Assembly: GCF_964340395.1 (NCBI RefSeq) | Contig: NC_135567.1 | Location: 11,869,484 to 11,881,983, forward strand | Reading direction: 5' to 3' | Length of the DNA stretch: 12,500 nucleotides | Source: Glandiceps talaboti | Taxonomy: Eukaryota; Hemichordata; Enteropneusta; Spengelidae | Shown here: in pieces, positions 1 through 9,122 of the stretch | Numbering within the stretch: position 1 is the stretch's first letter | How the letters are laid out: each line of letters starts with the position of its first letter | Notes under the pieces: model-generated | Told to the model about the DNA's origin: nothing | Databases searched by the model: none | The model's input: only the letters and a program-made list of their open reading frames with translations | Made by a program: the position numbers and the translations under genes

Positions 1-433
1 AGTATCTTATTTCTAAAGTCAGTCAGCATATGATAGTGCTGTCTACAATGTTATACTTGTACGTACGGAATTTGGTTGAAGTATGGGTGTTTATTTTCCT
101 CGAATTGTATATTAGTGCGCCCTCAAACTTTGCCATTTAAATCATATGTGTTGTCAATCTGATCAAGTGTACAAGGCCAGAAATCAAGACACCCAAATTG
201 CAAAAAAAAAAAATCAAACAGATTTTATTTCACTAATGTTTTTCTCCAACCCTTGCATAAAAAGAATGTGTTATCAAAAGCGCAATACATGGTACAGTTC
301 ACAGTAAAGTGCAGTGTGCTGTATAAATTTTCACAAGCGTGTGCACTGACGATTGAATAGTAAACTTAGAGTATATCAAATTGTGAATTATATATACGTA
401 TAGTATTTACTCTTGGTTGGAAATCAACTGTAC

Positions 434-468
434 TTGTTGAAAACTCATGAGGGCGCTGTTTTCAACAA
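434..468. repeat. 11-bp perfect stem-loop with GAGGGCGC in the loop
   Basis: The arms TTGTTGAAAAC (434-444) and GTTTTCAACAA (458-468) are exact reverse complements and enclose a 13-nt loop that contains part of GAGGGCGCTGTT (449-460). The exact reverse complement of that 12-mer recurs at 2103-2114. The stem lies just upstream of a TATA-like run. It could be a remnant of a small mobile element or a chance structure; no target-site duplication was recognised. Confidence 0.5.
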
Positions 469-485
469 ACCTCAGTAATGAAAGA

Positions 486-496
486 TTATATAAAAA
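486..496 (+). promoter_or_regulatory. TATA-like motif, no gene assigned
   Basis: The sequence reads ATTATATAAAAAG followed by GGCGCG, a good match to a TATA box with a GC-rich 3' flank. No initiator or downstream coding exon could be linked to it: the first ATG downstream (519) opens a frame of only about ten codons. In AT-rich DNA this may be chance. Confidence 0.2.
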
Positions 497-723
497 GGGC
501 GCGAACATATATTAGTGAATGAGCTTTCTTGAGTTTTGTTTGTTTTTTTAGTTCATTTTTTAATGTTTTTGATGGCTAATTTTGATAAGAAAATGCACAA
601 GCTTATGCTAAGAAATACTACACAAACAATAAGTTGGATTCATTTTCCAGTCAATTTCGTTCATTCATTTTTAATATTGAGAACACGATATTACAGGTAT
701 GATTGTGCGGGTACTTAATTTCA

Positions 724-762
<39 letters not shown>

Positions 763-819
763 GGTGGTGGTGGTGGTGGTGGTGGCGGCGGCGGCGGCGG
801 CGGTGGTGGTGGTGGTGGT
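724..819. repeat. Compound trinucleotide microsatellite (GTT)(GGT)(GGC)(GGT)
   Basis: About 96 bp of uninterrupted trinucleotide repeats. A TTG/GTT block is followed by GGT, then GGC, then GGT again, each block differing from the next by one base. The G-rich strand carries many GG dinucleotides and could form G-rich secondary structure. There is no reading frame around it that suggests a homopolymeric protein tract. Confidence 0.95.
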
Positions 820-1860
820 AAAATTAACTTTTAACTTGTAGGTAAACATACCGTTCCTGTGCACGGTACGGTCTATTTAAATTTTCTCGACATTGTATAT
901 TTTCATGAAAAACTGAATATTTAAGAAACATGGTTGAATTTTCCATGACTTCATATTTACTTCGCTGGGAACATTTTGTTAATTAGGTTTGACTTGTACT
1001 GCCACCATAATTGTTTACGGCGATTGACAAACGTGACAACAATGGTCTCTCACACAGTTTCAGATAAAGTCATCAATATACTACTAGCAATCGATTCAAC
1101 ATAGATCGATGCTGATAATGGTGGATAGACGGCACGTACATACTTGTTTGATCATTTACCAGTATCTGATAGTCGTGGTGATGCACCGGACGCGTACGTT
1201 ATTCGCACATGTCTATCGTGGGTTGAAAACTGGAAAAATAAGCTCCTCGTGCAGAATCGCCTACGGAACCTAGGATACTATAGTAAAACCTGGAGGGGTG
1301 ACCATAAAGTGTCATGGGAGTTTCATCTCTCATTAGGTACAACGGACAACTGCAACTGATCTCTGGATTTTGATTCGTTCTTTGCTGGACTTTTGACTCT
1401 GTTTTTTTTTTCATTACACGCCATGCAATGTGAATTGATGTACTTTCCTCAACACCACCCTTAATTATTCAGTGTATATGGTAAGTATGTATCTATTTAC
1501 ACATATTTTATTTTCAGTGGTTCTGTTACCTTGGTAATTTTGTGGTTCATATGTTTGGGTACTCTGTTATTTCAGCGTATGACTTCGACTTCTCACTAGC
1601 TGTGTGAACGTTAGCCTCACCATTCCGCATACAAGGGGAAATCACTTCGTGTGTATCCCTAGCACAATTTTTGCACACGCTTAGACAACTCCAGATGCGA
1701 GAGAAACAATTATAGAGTTATAGCCACACACGGTGGAGATGTAGAAGCTGACAATTGGAAAATCAACAATTGAAGTAATTAAAAATCATCAAGTTCAAGT
1801 ATGATCAGTTCAGCATATATTGGTTCTACTGCTATATACAAAAAACAGCAATGGTCATAA
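820..1860. other. Gene-free stretch with one unrecognised open frame
   Basis: A plus-strand frame without stops runs from 1144 to 1359 (71 codons) but starts at TTG. The stretch ATTTACCAG at 1155-1163 could be a splice acceptor and TTAG|GTACAA at about 1333-1342 a donor, so an internal exon is possible. The peptide resembles nothing I recognise. Otherwise no feature is supported here. Confidence 0.35.
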
Positions 1861-2093
<233 letters not shown>

Positions 2094-2430
2094 GTGGCTA
2101 CCAACAGCGCCCTCCCGACAACATACATACATTGTCGTGTAACTGCATGAAGAATCTGTATTTGTTTAATATTCCATTAATGTTGCTCTACCTTCAAGAA
2201 ATATGAGTGAAAAATTGAAGAAAAATGTACATTACACAAATTTTCCGTTTTCTCAGTCAGTGTAGCAATAGGGATTGGATAACATAGTATGCACATTTTA
2301 GTTAAGTAATGATATAGAGTGGCTGATGACTAGGAATTGGTTGTAGGTTCAAGCCTTTCTCTGCCATTTGTTAGATCTGAATGGCTTTGATATGAACCAT
2401 GATTGTGCCTTAGTCATCCCAGCTGTATAA

Positions 2431-2463
2431 TTTATACCTGGTTTATACCTGGTTTATACCTGA
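2431..2463. repeat. Three tandem copies of an 11-bp unit
   Basis: TTTATACCTGG is repeated in tandem; the third copy ends in TGA instead of TGG. This is a very short minisatellite with no evident function. Confidence 0.85.
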
Positions 2464-2683
2464 CAGAGGTTGCAACGTGAATGGAGGATACTCATCCGGT
2501 TAATCACGTGACAAAACTATGTGCTTTATATTGCAATCAATCAATTAAGTTATGCAAAATAAATAAAATAAATATCATCGATAATTAAAGCAAACGATCC
2601 GAAAATAAACTGTACAAAGTAATTTCACGATGTTGTATTTAACACTCGTATCCCTGACGACATCACGCGAATACAACCCAATG

Positions 2684-2699
2684 TGACCTCAAATGACCT
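2684..2699 (-). promoter_or_regulatory. DR4-type nuclear receptor element candidate
   Basis: TGACCT CAAA TGACCT on the plus strand is AGGTCA-N4-AGGTCA on the minus strand. It is an exact direct repeat of the nuclear receptor half-site with a 4-bp spacer, the arrangement known for TR/LXR-type heterodimers with RXR. Binding in this genome is inference. Confidence 0.4.
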
Positions 2700-2889
2700 T
2701 ACACCATACCGCCACTATCATTGCGTCGCCTCGTAGCGCTGGGAGAGATACAAGTTTTTGCATTGAGAAAAACAACATCTGACATGATGTCATAGGTTAA
2801 ATACTGCATTGATAGGAACGAAGCGTGCCGAGTTGTCTGAAAATCTCTCGGCTATGAGAAATAAATAATGTATCCAAACATGGTTTCTT

Positions 2890-2903
2890 TGACCTTATGA
2901 CCT
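2890..2903 (-). promoter_or_regulatory. DR2-type nuclear receptor element candidate
   Basis: TGACCT TA TGACCT gives AGGTCA-N2-AGGTCA on the minus strand, with AAAGGTCA extension on one side. DR2 is a known RAR/RXR-type spacing. It lies about 190 bp from the DR4 element, with a TGACGTA CRE-like site just downstream (about 2931). Confidence 0.38.
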
Positions 2904-3128
2904 TTGTGGTGGACGCCATTTTTCATCGTAATGACGTATTACCACGAAATAGCTATGTGACTCACCAGTATCCATTATAAACACACTAGTCCCATCTGCA
3001 TTGTGATTAAAATACTATTTTCACAATCATGAAGCCAATTTCAAAAATGTATAGCGTTTACCACAATGTTTGTAAATACACTGACCAGCGAGTTAATACA
3101 CATGGCAGCCACAAGGCCGATAATATTG

Positions 3129-3222
3129 TACACAACACAGCACACCCCAACACAACACAACACAACACACAACGCAATGCAACTCAACTCAACTCAACAC
3201 AGCACAGCACAACAAAACAAAC
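3129..3222. repeat. Degenerate AACAC/ACTCA minisatellite
   Basis: Imperfect pentanucleotide repeats (ACACA, ACTCA, AGCAC variants) over about 95 bp. The Thr/Gln/His/Asn-rich open frames through it are repeat translations. The same AACAC unit recurs in pure form at 4337-4399. Confidence 0.9.
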
Positions 3223-4336
3223 CAATGTTGTCACTGTGTACTGAATATAACAAAATTACATGTCAGAATATCAGCCTGTCTCCGTACGTATGCGAATATT
3301 GTTGCCACAATTTGACTATTTATATCCAAGTTTGTGATATTTTCTGAAGTCGTTTAATTTTTTATTTTTCGATTTCTTTATCAAGTGTTTATTGTTCTCG
3401 TTATCACGTCACACCAAAGAATACAAAAATGTTGTTCTTGGTTAATAAGGTTTGGCGTCTTTATATTAATATATCAATGGTTATCAATATAAGTTAATTA
3501 ATTGCTGTGTCATACAAACTGAAAAATTCTAAATTTCCCATTTATTATTTTGTGTTTAGACAATGTGTTTCGTGTGTGTCTTTATCAATGCATGCAATGA
3601 CGACATCGCACCTGTTACATTTAGTCCCCAAGTAAATAATGTTTTTGATAAGTGGTTGTGTACTTCTGACAAACACCCGCTTTGTTTGTTCTTGTAGTGG
3701 GAAGACGTTATCGCTTCGTTATATTTTAACATCACTCTACTTGAGATTAAGATAGTGGTTATCGAGTCCACATTTTAGGTGTTATACTTCCTCATCAGTT
3801 GAGCTTCCATAAATGTGTTTTCAACGACCCAACTCTGATAATGTCATATTAATTTCCTTCCCTAAAGATAGCCAAGTAATTGAAAAGAAATCTAAGAAAC
3901 TACTGTACAGAAAGCTAATTCATTAATGTGAACGTTTAGAAAAGAGAAAATACGCACTATAGACTGGTATTAGTCCACCCCCATACCTTCGTCATTGCTT
4001 TAAATTCCAATCAAACCCCATACTGCGTGTTAATTACCCGTACCAACTACGCCCACGACATGCACCTGGTCAGTTTAGCTTCTTCTCAAATAAGATAAGG
4101 GCACACGGTAGTTAGATCTGTGACTTCTGGTTAAAATGTTGTTTTAGTGCGAGATATAAATAGATTATTTAATAATTAACACTACATTTGTAAACAGTAA
4201 TGTATGAGTAGTATTTATACAGTAGACCTAAGAGTACAACAATCTTTTATTCTCAGCTACAGTTGATAAGGAATGCAAACAATTTAGAAATTCACAATGC
4301 CAGAATCGATAACTTGCATATACATAACTGGCTATT
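3223..4336. other. Gene-free stretch
   Basis: AT-rich with no supported exon on either strand; the only long frame (minus, 3556-3771) starts at GTG and resembles nothing known to me. TATAAATAG at 4155-4163 is a consensus-like TATA sequence about 250 bp upstream of the ORF at 4411, but the link is weak. Confidence 0.5.
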
Positions 4337-4399
4337 CACAACACAACACAACACAACACAACACAACACAACACAACACAACACAACACAACACAACAT
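4337..4399. repeat. Pure (AACAC)n pentanucleotide microsatellite
   Basis: About twelve to thirteen uninterrupted 5-bp units. It ends just before the ATG at 4411. Confidence 0.97.
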
Positions 4400-4410
4400 A
4401 AGGGACTATC

Positions 4411-4698
4411 ATGGTGATAAATTTAGGGAGTGACCAAGAGACTTTATTGGTAGGAATTCCGAGAGTGGCCATTAGGTCGGATAGTGACTTTTATTGTGCT
4501 AGTTCTGAGAGTGACAATTATGGTGATATTATAGAAAATAACCATCATGACTGTAGTTCAGAGAATGACCAAGAGAATAATCATTATCATGGCAATTTAG
4601 AGAATAACAATTATGATGGAAGTTCAGCGAGTGACTATAAACGTGATATTTCACAAAGTGTCTGTTATCACATGTTACCGCGGTGGTTATATGGGTAG
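4411..4698 (+). CDS. Acidic ORF with internal repeats, reality uncertain
   Basis: A 95-codon frame starts at ATG in a favourable context (A at -3, G at +4) and ends at TAG. The middle is rich in Ser, Asp, Glu, Asn and His. It has a loose repeat of about 20 residues, each starting with an S-S-x-(S/N)-D core (for example SSESD, SSEND, SSASD) followed by acidic and Asn/His-rich sequence. The C-terminal 20 residues lose this bias. It does not match a family I know; acidic Ser/Asp-rich leaders do occur at the N termini of some transposase-like proteins, but no catalytic part follows. The left edge of the 2.5 kb duplication (4602) falls inside it, so copy B keeps only its 3' third. It may equally be a degenerate minisatellite that happens to be open. 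Confidence 0.25.
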   Translation: MVINLGSDQETLLVGIPRVAIRSDSDFYCASSESDNYGDIIENNHHDCSSENDQENNHYHGNLENNNYDGSSASDYKRDISQSVCYHMLPRWLYG

Positions 4699-4987
4699 AA
4701 CAGAAGTTGACGATAGGCTGCTTATTTTTCGTTGTAAATTCAATAGTGAATCACACACAGATTTAGAGTTAGTATTTACCTTGTCACTGTTTCCAGGTTG
4801 GAATTTGACATGGTTAGTTGTCTGTATTTGCATATGATTACTGATGTTTAATTGGACCTCAGCCAAATCGATCAAAGTTGGCCTGGGATTGAAGTATATG
4901 ATGTGATGGGTGCCAAATAAGACACAATGACGTAAATCACATTTTCATTGAGTTGACTGTGTGAACTGATAAATTGATTAGGATACA

Positions 4988-5003
4988 CTGGTACCGGTAC
5001 CAG
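4988..5003. repeat. 16-bp perfect palindrome (copy A)
   Basis: CTGGTACCGGTACCAG equals its own reverse complement and contains two KpnI-type GGTACC sequences sharing the centre. It is preserved unchanged in copy B at 7515-7530. It could be a dimeric factor site; nothing else supports this. Confidence 0.6.
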
Positions 5004-5354
5004 GAATCATCAATTGTTCGTACATGTTCTGTTTTGTGTGATTTCCTGAAAAGGTCATGTCTTTATGTGACATAGTAATAGAGATGGTGTGTTGGATAGA
5101 GAGGTGTACATGTAACGCTACTGTATTGAGAAACAATCTGTGTTGATAAATGTCATCATTTAGGCTGATAAAAAAAAACACCTACAATAATGTAACAAGA
5201 GCAAATTTTCATGTTTGTTAAAGTGAACTCATCGCGAAATTGAAATTTCTCGTCATTCCATATATTGCAGCCTCTATAATCTACCTGGCCTACAACCGTG
5301 TTCATATTTATTTTACAGATGTAGTGGTGGAAATGAAAAAACACATACATAACA

Positions 5355-5522
5355 TCTGTCTGTCTGTCTGTCTGTCTGTCTGTATGTCCGTCCGTCCGTC
5401 CGTCCGTGTGTGTGTATGTATGTATGTATGTATGTATGTATGTATGTATGTATGTATGTATGTATGTATGTATGTATGTATGTATGCATACATACATACA
5501 TTGTATATATATATATATACAA
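5355..5522. repeat. Compound tetranucleotide microsatellite with palindrome (copy A)
   Basis: The order is (TCTG)7, one TATG, (TCCG)5, a short TG run and (TATG)18 ending at 5486. The phase then inverts to CATA units, so 5472-5501 is a perfect 30-bp palindrome centred on ATGCAT. A second palindrome, TTG(TA)nCAA, follows at about 5501-5522. Translations of this tract (Tyr-Ile-His-Thr, Cys-Met-Tyr-Val) are not genes. Confidence 0.95.
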
Positions 5523-5933
5523 ATATTATTTTTTTTAAACCGTTATTTACGTGCAAGGTAAGAAACCAAAGCCTATTATTATGTGAGAGGTTACATCAAG
5601 ACAACACATGACAAAATGATACACCCGATAAATGTCGATTCCACAATATCTAGGGTATTTACCTTGATAAGATAAACTGGTACGTAAGTTGTTGAACGTT
5701 GGCATTCCGATCCCTAGTAGGTGTGTTTTGTTTGTATTTCTATCACACATCAATCAATACCATTTACCTGGAAGCGATGCGTCATATACAATGGGATTGT
5801 TCAAATTTAACCTGGTGGCAATTAGGAGATTACACCTTGGACAGTTTTCACATTCTATATACGATGTCTCCCCTCGTTTTGGAAACCGAACAAATAGCCT
5901 AAAATATGCTATGACTCCCCTCTCCCGCAAAAA

Positions 5934-5964
5934 TATAAATAAATAAAATAAATGAATAAAAAAA

Positions 5965-6007
<43 letters not shown>

Positions 6008-6011
6008 AAAA
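5934..6011. repeat. (AAAT)n microsatellite (copy A)
   Basis: About 75 bp of AAAT units with a few interruptions near the 5' end. The matching tract in copy B has a different pattern of interruptions. Confidence 0.93.
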
Positions 6012-6476
6012 TCGAAATAAAGAAGGTTAGCGACAATCAGATGCACATACATGAATACATTTCTCACAGAAACGGAGAGGAGCTGGGAAAAAGATTTGAC
6101 GATGATAATGAGGCGGTGATAGTATCAGAGCACATCTAATTTTATTCATGTGTTCTGATACAATAAAATTCAAATAAAAATCATTTTGGGGTGAATATTT
6201 TGTAGTAGTTGTGAATATGTATTTATAGCTTAGAGGAACGGAAAACATGTATAATGTATAAATATATCTCAGTTTAATATTTGGAATGTAACCAAATTAT
6301 CGATTGTGGAGTCATTGTACCGAAATTGGCAATGAGTAATATAGTTAAGTCGGACAAAGTTGGTCCATAGGCTACAGGCTGTGTCATTATTACCACGCAT
6401 GTATTGATTTACCAAGGCTTTGTCTTCGCAAATACATGCAATGTACATTTATTTCCATGGAGACATAGTTAGATAT

Positions 6477-6598
6477 CCAATCAGTTGACCCTATTGTGAT
6501 GGTATAGTCCGTTTGTCTTTTGTCCAATCAGTATGGCCATTTTTAATTAATTCCAGCCATAGTATAAAAGTACAATGTATTAGCAATTCTCATCTTCA
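6477..6598 (+). promoter_or_regulatory. Promoter A: two CCAAT boxes, TATA box, initiator region
   Basis: CCAATCAG at 6477-6484 and CCAATCA at 6524-6530 lie about 115 and 68 bases before a predicted start near 6592. TATAAAAG at 6563-6570 is 29 bases before A6592 in CTCATCTT; a second initiator-like TCACT lies at 6596-6600. Spacing and order fit a classical RNA polymerase II focused promoter. The start site itself is inferred from spacing only. The whole element is identical in copy B. Confidence 0.72.
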
Positions 6599-6652
6599 CT
6601 CGGACGCTGAATTAGTATATAGGAAAACTTGTTAGCAGAGCTGCAATATGAG
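6592..6652 (+). CDS. First exon A: 5' leader plus ATGAG, start of the secreted protein gene
   Basis: The predicted leader is about 56 nt without an upstream ATG. ATG at 6648-6650 has A at -3 and is followed by AG and a consensus donor GTGAGT at 6653. Only five coding bases are in this exon. Joined to exon 2 (10790) they give Met-Arg and then a continuous signal peptide, whereas exon 2 alone has no in-frame Met. Splicing from here would remove an intron of 4137 bases that contains the whole of promoter and exon B. The upstream transcript boundary is inferred from the TATA box. Confidence 0.65.
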
Positions 6653-6675
6653 GTGAGTTTTAGTTTTTCGTTTTG

Positions 6676-7044
6676 GGGAGGAGGGCAACGCCTCTGGACA
6701 GAACTTGAATTTCTTGGTAAAATAAGAGTATAGCGAGTGTGTTGTGCTTGTCGGGTGCAGTATGTCCCTCTTTTTTTACAGTTTCGAAAAAGGGAATTTT
6801 TCATTTTGACAAATAGTAAAGTATTTAAAGGGATTTATTTTTTGTTTCATTTTCAACAATTGGATAATCACATCTGACTAAATATTGATATGATGCAACT
6901 TCATTTGGCCGCTTGAATGACATCGAGATAAACGTACTGTGCACGGATATAGTCATATAATAGGGTTTATGATTAACTGAACTGTCCATTTACTCGTACA
7001 TAACCGACTGTGCGATTTGTGATTTTATTAGTTCAGTACTAATT
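6676..7044. repeat. R repeat unit 1, copy A
   Basis: A unit of about 369 bp starts about 23 bases after the exon 1 donor with GGCAACGCCTCTGGACA (from 6684) and runs to TTCAGTACTAATT. The next unit starts at 7045. Inside is a polypyrimidine run followed by ACAG (AG at 6780-6781), a possible decoy splice acceptor. Relative to copy B it lacks 8 bases near 6940 and has 16 extra bases near 7020. Confidence 0.9.
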
Positions 7045-7128
7045 GGAAGGCGGGCAACGCCTCTGGACAAAACTTTAATTTCTTGTCAAAAATAAGAGTA
7101 TAGCGAGTGTGTTGTGCTTGTCGGGTGC
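7045..7128. repeat. R repeat unit 2, truncated, copy A
   Basis: The first 84 bases of a second R unit. Its first half matches unit 2 of copy B (CGGGCAACG, ACAAAACTTTAATTTCTTG). Its second half (AAGAGTATAGCGAGTGTG, CTTGTCGGGTGC) matches unit 1. It ends exactly at the duplication junction. Confidence 0.88.
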
Positions 7129-7514
7129 GAATAACAATTATGATGGAAGTTCAGCGAGTGACTATAAACGTGATATTTCACAAAGTGTCTGTTATCACAT
7201 GTTACCGCGGTGGTTATATGGGTAGAACAGAAGTTGACGATAGGCTGCTTATTTTTCGTTGTAAATTCAATGGTGAATCACACACAGATTTAGAGTTAGT
7301 ATTTACCTTGTCACTGTTTCCAGGTTGGAATTTGACATGGTTAGTTGTCTGTATTTGCATATGATTACTGATGTTTAATTGGACCTCAGCCAAATCGATC
7401 AAAGTTGGCCTGGGATTGAAGTATATGATGTGATGGGTGCCAAATAAGACACAATGACGTAAATCACATTTTCATTGAGTTGACTGTGTGAACTGATAAA
7501 TTGATTAGGATACA

Positions 7515-7530
7515 CTGGTACCGGTACCAG
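7515..7530. repeat. 16-bp perfect palindrome (copy B)
   Basis: Same CTGGTACCGGTACCAG sequence as at 4988-5003. Confidence 0.6.
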
Positions 7531-7881
7531 GAATCATCAATTGTTCGTACATGTTCTGTTTTGTGTGATTTCCTGAAAAGGTCATGTCTTTATGTGACAT
7601 AGTAATAGAGATGGTGTGTTGGATAGAGAGGTGTACATGTAACGCTACTGTATTGAGAAACAATCTGTGTTGATAAATGTTATCATTTAGGCTGATAAAA
7701 AAAAACACCTACAATAATGTAACAAGAGCAAATTTTCATGTTTGTTAAAGTGAACTCATCGCGAAGTTGAAATTTCTCGTCATTCCATATATTGCAGCCT
7801 CTATAATCTACCTGGCCTACAACCGTGTTCATATTTATTTTACAGATGTAGTGGTGGAAATGAAAAAATACATACATAACA

Positions 7882-8049
7882 TCTGTCTGTCTGTCTGTCT
7901 GTCTGTCTGTATGTATGTCCGTCCGTCCGTCCGTCCGTCCGTGTGTGTGTATGTATGTATGTATGTATGTATGTATGTATGTATGTATGTATGTATGTAT
8001 GTATGTATGTATGCATACATACATACATTGTATATATATATATATACAA
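7882..8049. repeat. Compound tetranucleotide microsatellite with palindrome (copy B)
   Basis: (TCTG)7, two TATG, (TCCG)6, a TG run and (TATG)16 to 8013, then CATA units; the 30-bp palindrome lies at 7999-8028. Block counts differ from copy A (one more TATG after TCTG, one more TCCG, two fewer TATG), showing slippage since duplication while the palindrome centre stayed intact. Confidence 0.95.
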
Positions 8050-8454
8050 ATATTATTTTTTTAAACCGTTATTTACGTGCAAGGTAAGAAACCAAAGCCT
8101 ATTATTATGTGAGAGGTTACATCAAGACAACACATGACAAAATGATACACCCGATAAATGTCGATTCCACAATATCTAGGGTATTTACCTTGATAAGATA
8201 AACTGGTACGTAAGTTGTTGAACGTTGGTATTATGATCTCCAGTAGTTTTGTTTGCATTTCTATCACACATCAATCATTAACATTTAACTGGAATCGATG
8301 CGTCATATACAATGGGGTTCTTCAAATTTAACCTGGTGGCAATTAGAAGATTCCACCTTCGACAGTTTTCATATTCTATATACGATGTCTCCCCTCGTTT
8401 TGGAAACCGAACAAACAGCCTAAAATATGCTATGACTCCCCTCTCCCGCAAAAA

Positions 8455-8456
8455 TA

Positions 8457-8495
<39 letters not shown>

Positions 8496-8500
8496 ATACA

Positions 8501-8531
<31 letters not shown>

Positions 8532-8535
8532 AAAA
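8455..8535. repeat. (AAAT)n microsatellite (copy B)
   Basis: About 80 bp of AAAT units with a single ACAT interruption; purer than the tract in copy A. Confidence 0.93.
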
Positions 8536-9000
8536 TCGAAATAAAGAAGGTTAGCGACAATCAGATGCACATACATGAATACATTTCTCACAGAAACGGA
8601 GAGGAGCTGGGAAAAAGATTTGACGATGATAATGAGGCGGTGATAGCGTCAGAGAACATCTAATTTTATTCATGTGTTCTGATACAATAAAATTCAAATA
8701 AAAATTATTTTGGGGTGAATATTTTGTAGTAGTTGTGAATATGTATTTATAGCTTAGATGAGCGGAAAACATGTATAATGTATAAATATATCTCAGTTTA
8801 ATATTTGGAATGTAACCAAATTATCGATTGTGGAGTCATTGTACCGAAATTGGCAATGAGTAATATAGTTAAGTCGGACAAAGTTGGTCCATAGGCTACA
8901 GGCTGTGTCATTATTACCACGCATGTATTGATTTACCAAGGCTTTGTCTTCGCAAATACATGCAATGTACATTTATTTCCATGGAGACATAGTTAGATAT

Positions 9001-9122
9001 CCAATCAGTTGACCCTATTGTGATGGTATAGTCCGTTTGTCTTTTGTCCAATCAGTATGGCCATTTTTAATTAATTCCAGCCATAGTATAAAAGTACAAT
9101 GTATTAGCAATTCTCATCTTCA
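9001..9122 (+). promoter_or_regulatory. Promoter B: two CCAAT boxes, TATA box, initiator region
   Basis: CCAATCAG at 9001-9008, CCAATCA at 9048-9054, TATAAAAG at 9087-9094 and a predicted start at A9116. It is identical to promoter A over a 480-base stretch (8763-9242 against 6239-6718). As the promoter nearer to exon 2, with an intron of 1613 bases, it is the simpler start for the gene. Confidence 0.72.

Larger units (their letters stand above)
1..723. other. Intergenic DNA, no gene seen
   Basis: AT-rich sequence with no ATG-initiated reading frame of note; the longest open stretch (536-718) begins at TTG. It contains a stem-loop at 434-468 and a TATA-like run at 487-496, described separately. 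I see nothing else that I can support. Confidence 0.6.
4602..7128 (+). repeat. Tandem duplication of about 2.5 kb, copy A
   Basis: From 4602 the sequence matches 7129 onward with an offset of 2527, falling to 2524 near the promoter because of indels in microsatellites. Between 4603 and about 5355 I count four substitutions, all transitions. The copy includes the CCAAT/TATA promoter, first exon, one full R unit and the first 84 bases of a second R unit. It ends abruptly at 7128, where the sequence jumps back to the start of copy B. Confidence 0.95.

Noticed and set aside
1144-1359. Plus-strand 71-codon frame as an exon
   Set aside because: No ATG, no recognisable protein and only weak splice-like flanks; not enough to call a gene.
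4826-4833. ATTTGCAT octamer (POU-type site), repeated at 7353-7360
   Set aside because: A single 8-base match in AT-rich DNA, present twice only because of the duplication; no supporting context.
4687-5181. Minus-strand frames of 62 and 67 codons that recur almost unchanged at 7214-7708
   Set aside because: They look conserved only because the DNA block was duplicated recently; no coding bias, splice context or known motif was found.
5156-5611. Tyr-Ile-His-Thr and Cys-Met-Tyr-Val repeat frames, and their counterparts at 7683-8137
   Set aside because: Translations of the TATG/CATA microsatellite; the similarity between the two sites is explained by the 2.5 kb duplication.
6580-6804. Minus-strand 74-codon frame, repeated at 9104-9328
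   Set aside because: It overlaps the leader, ATG and donor of the plus-strand first exon and has low-complexity composition; antisense shadow.
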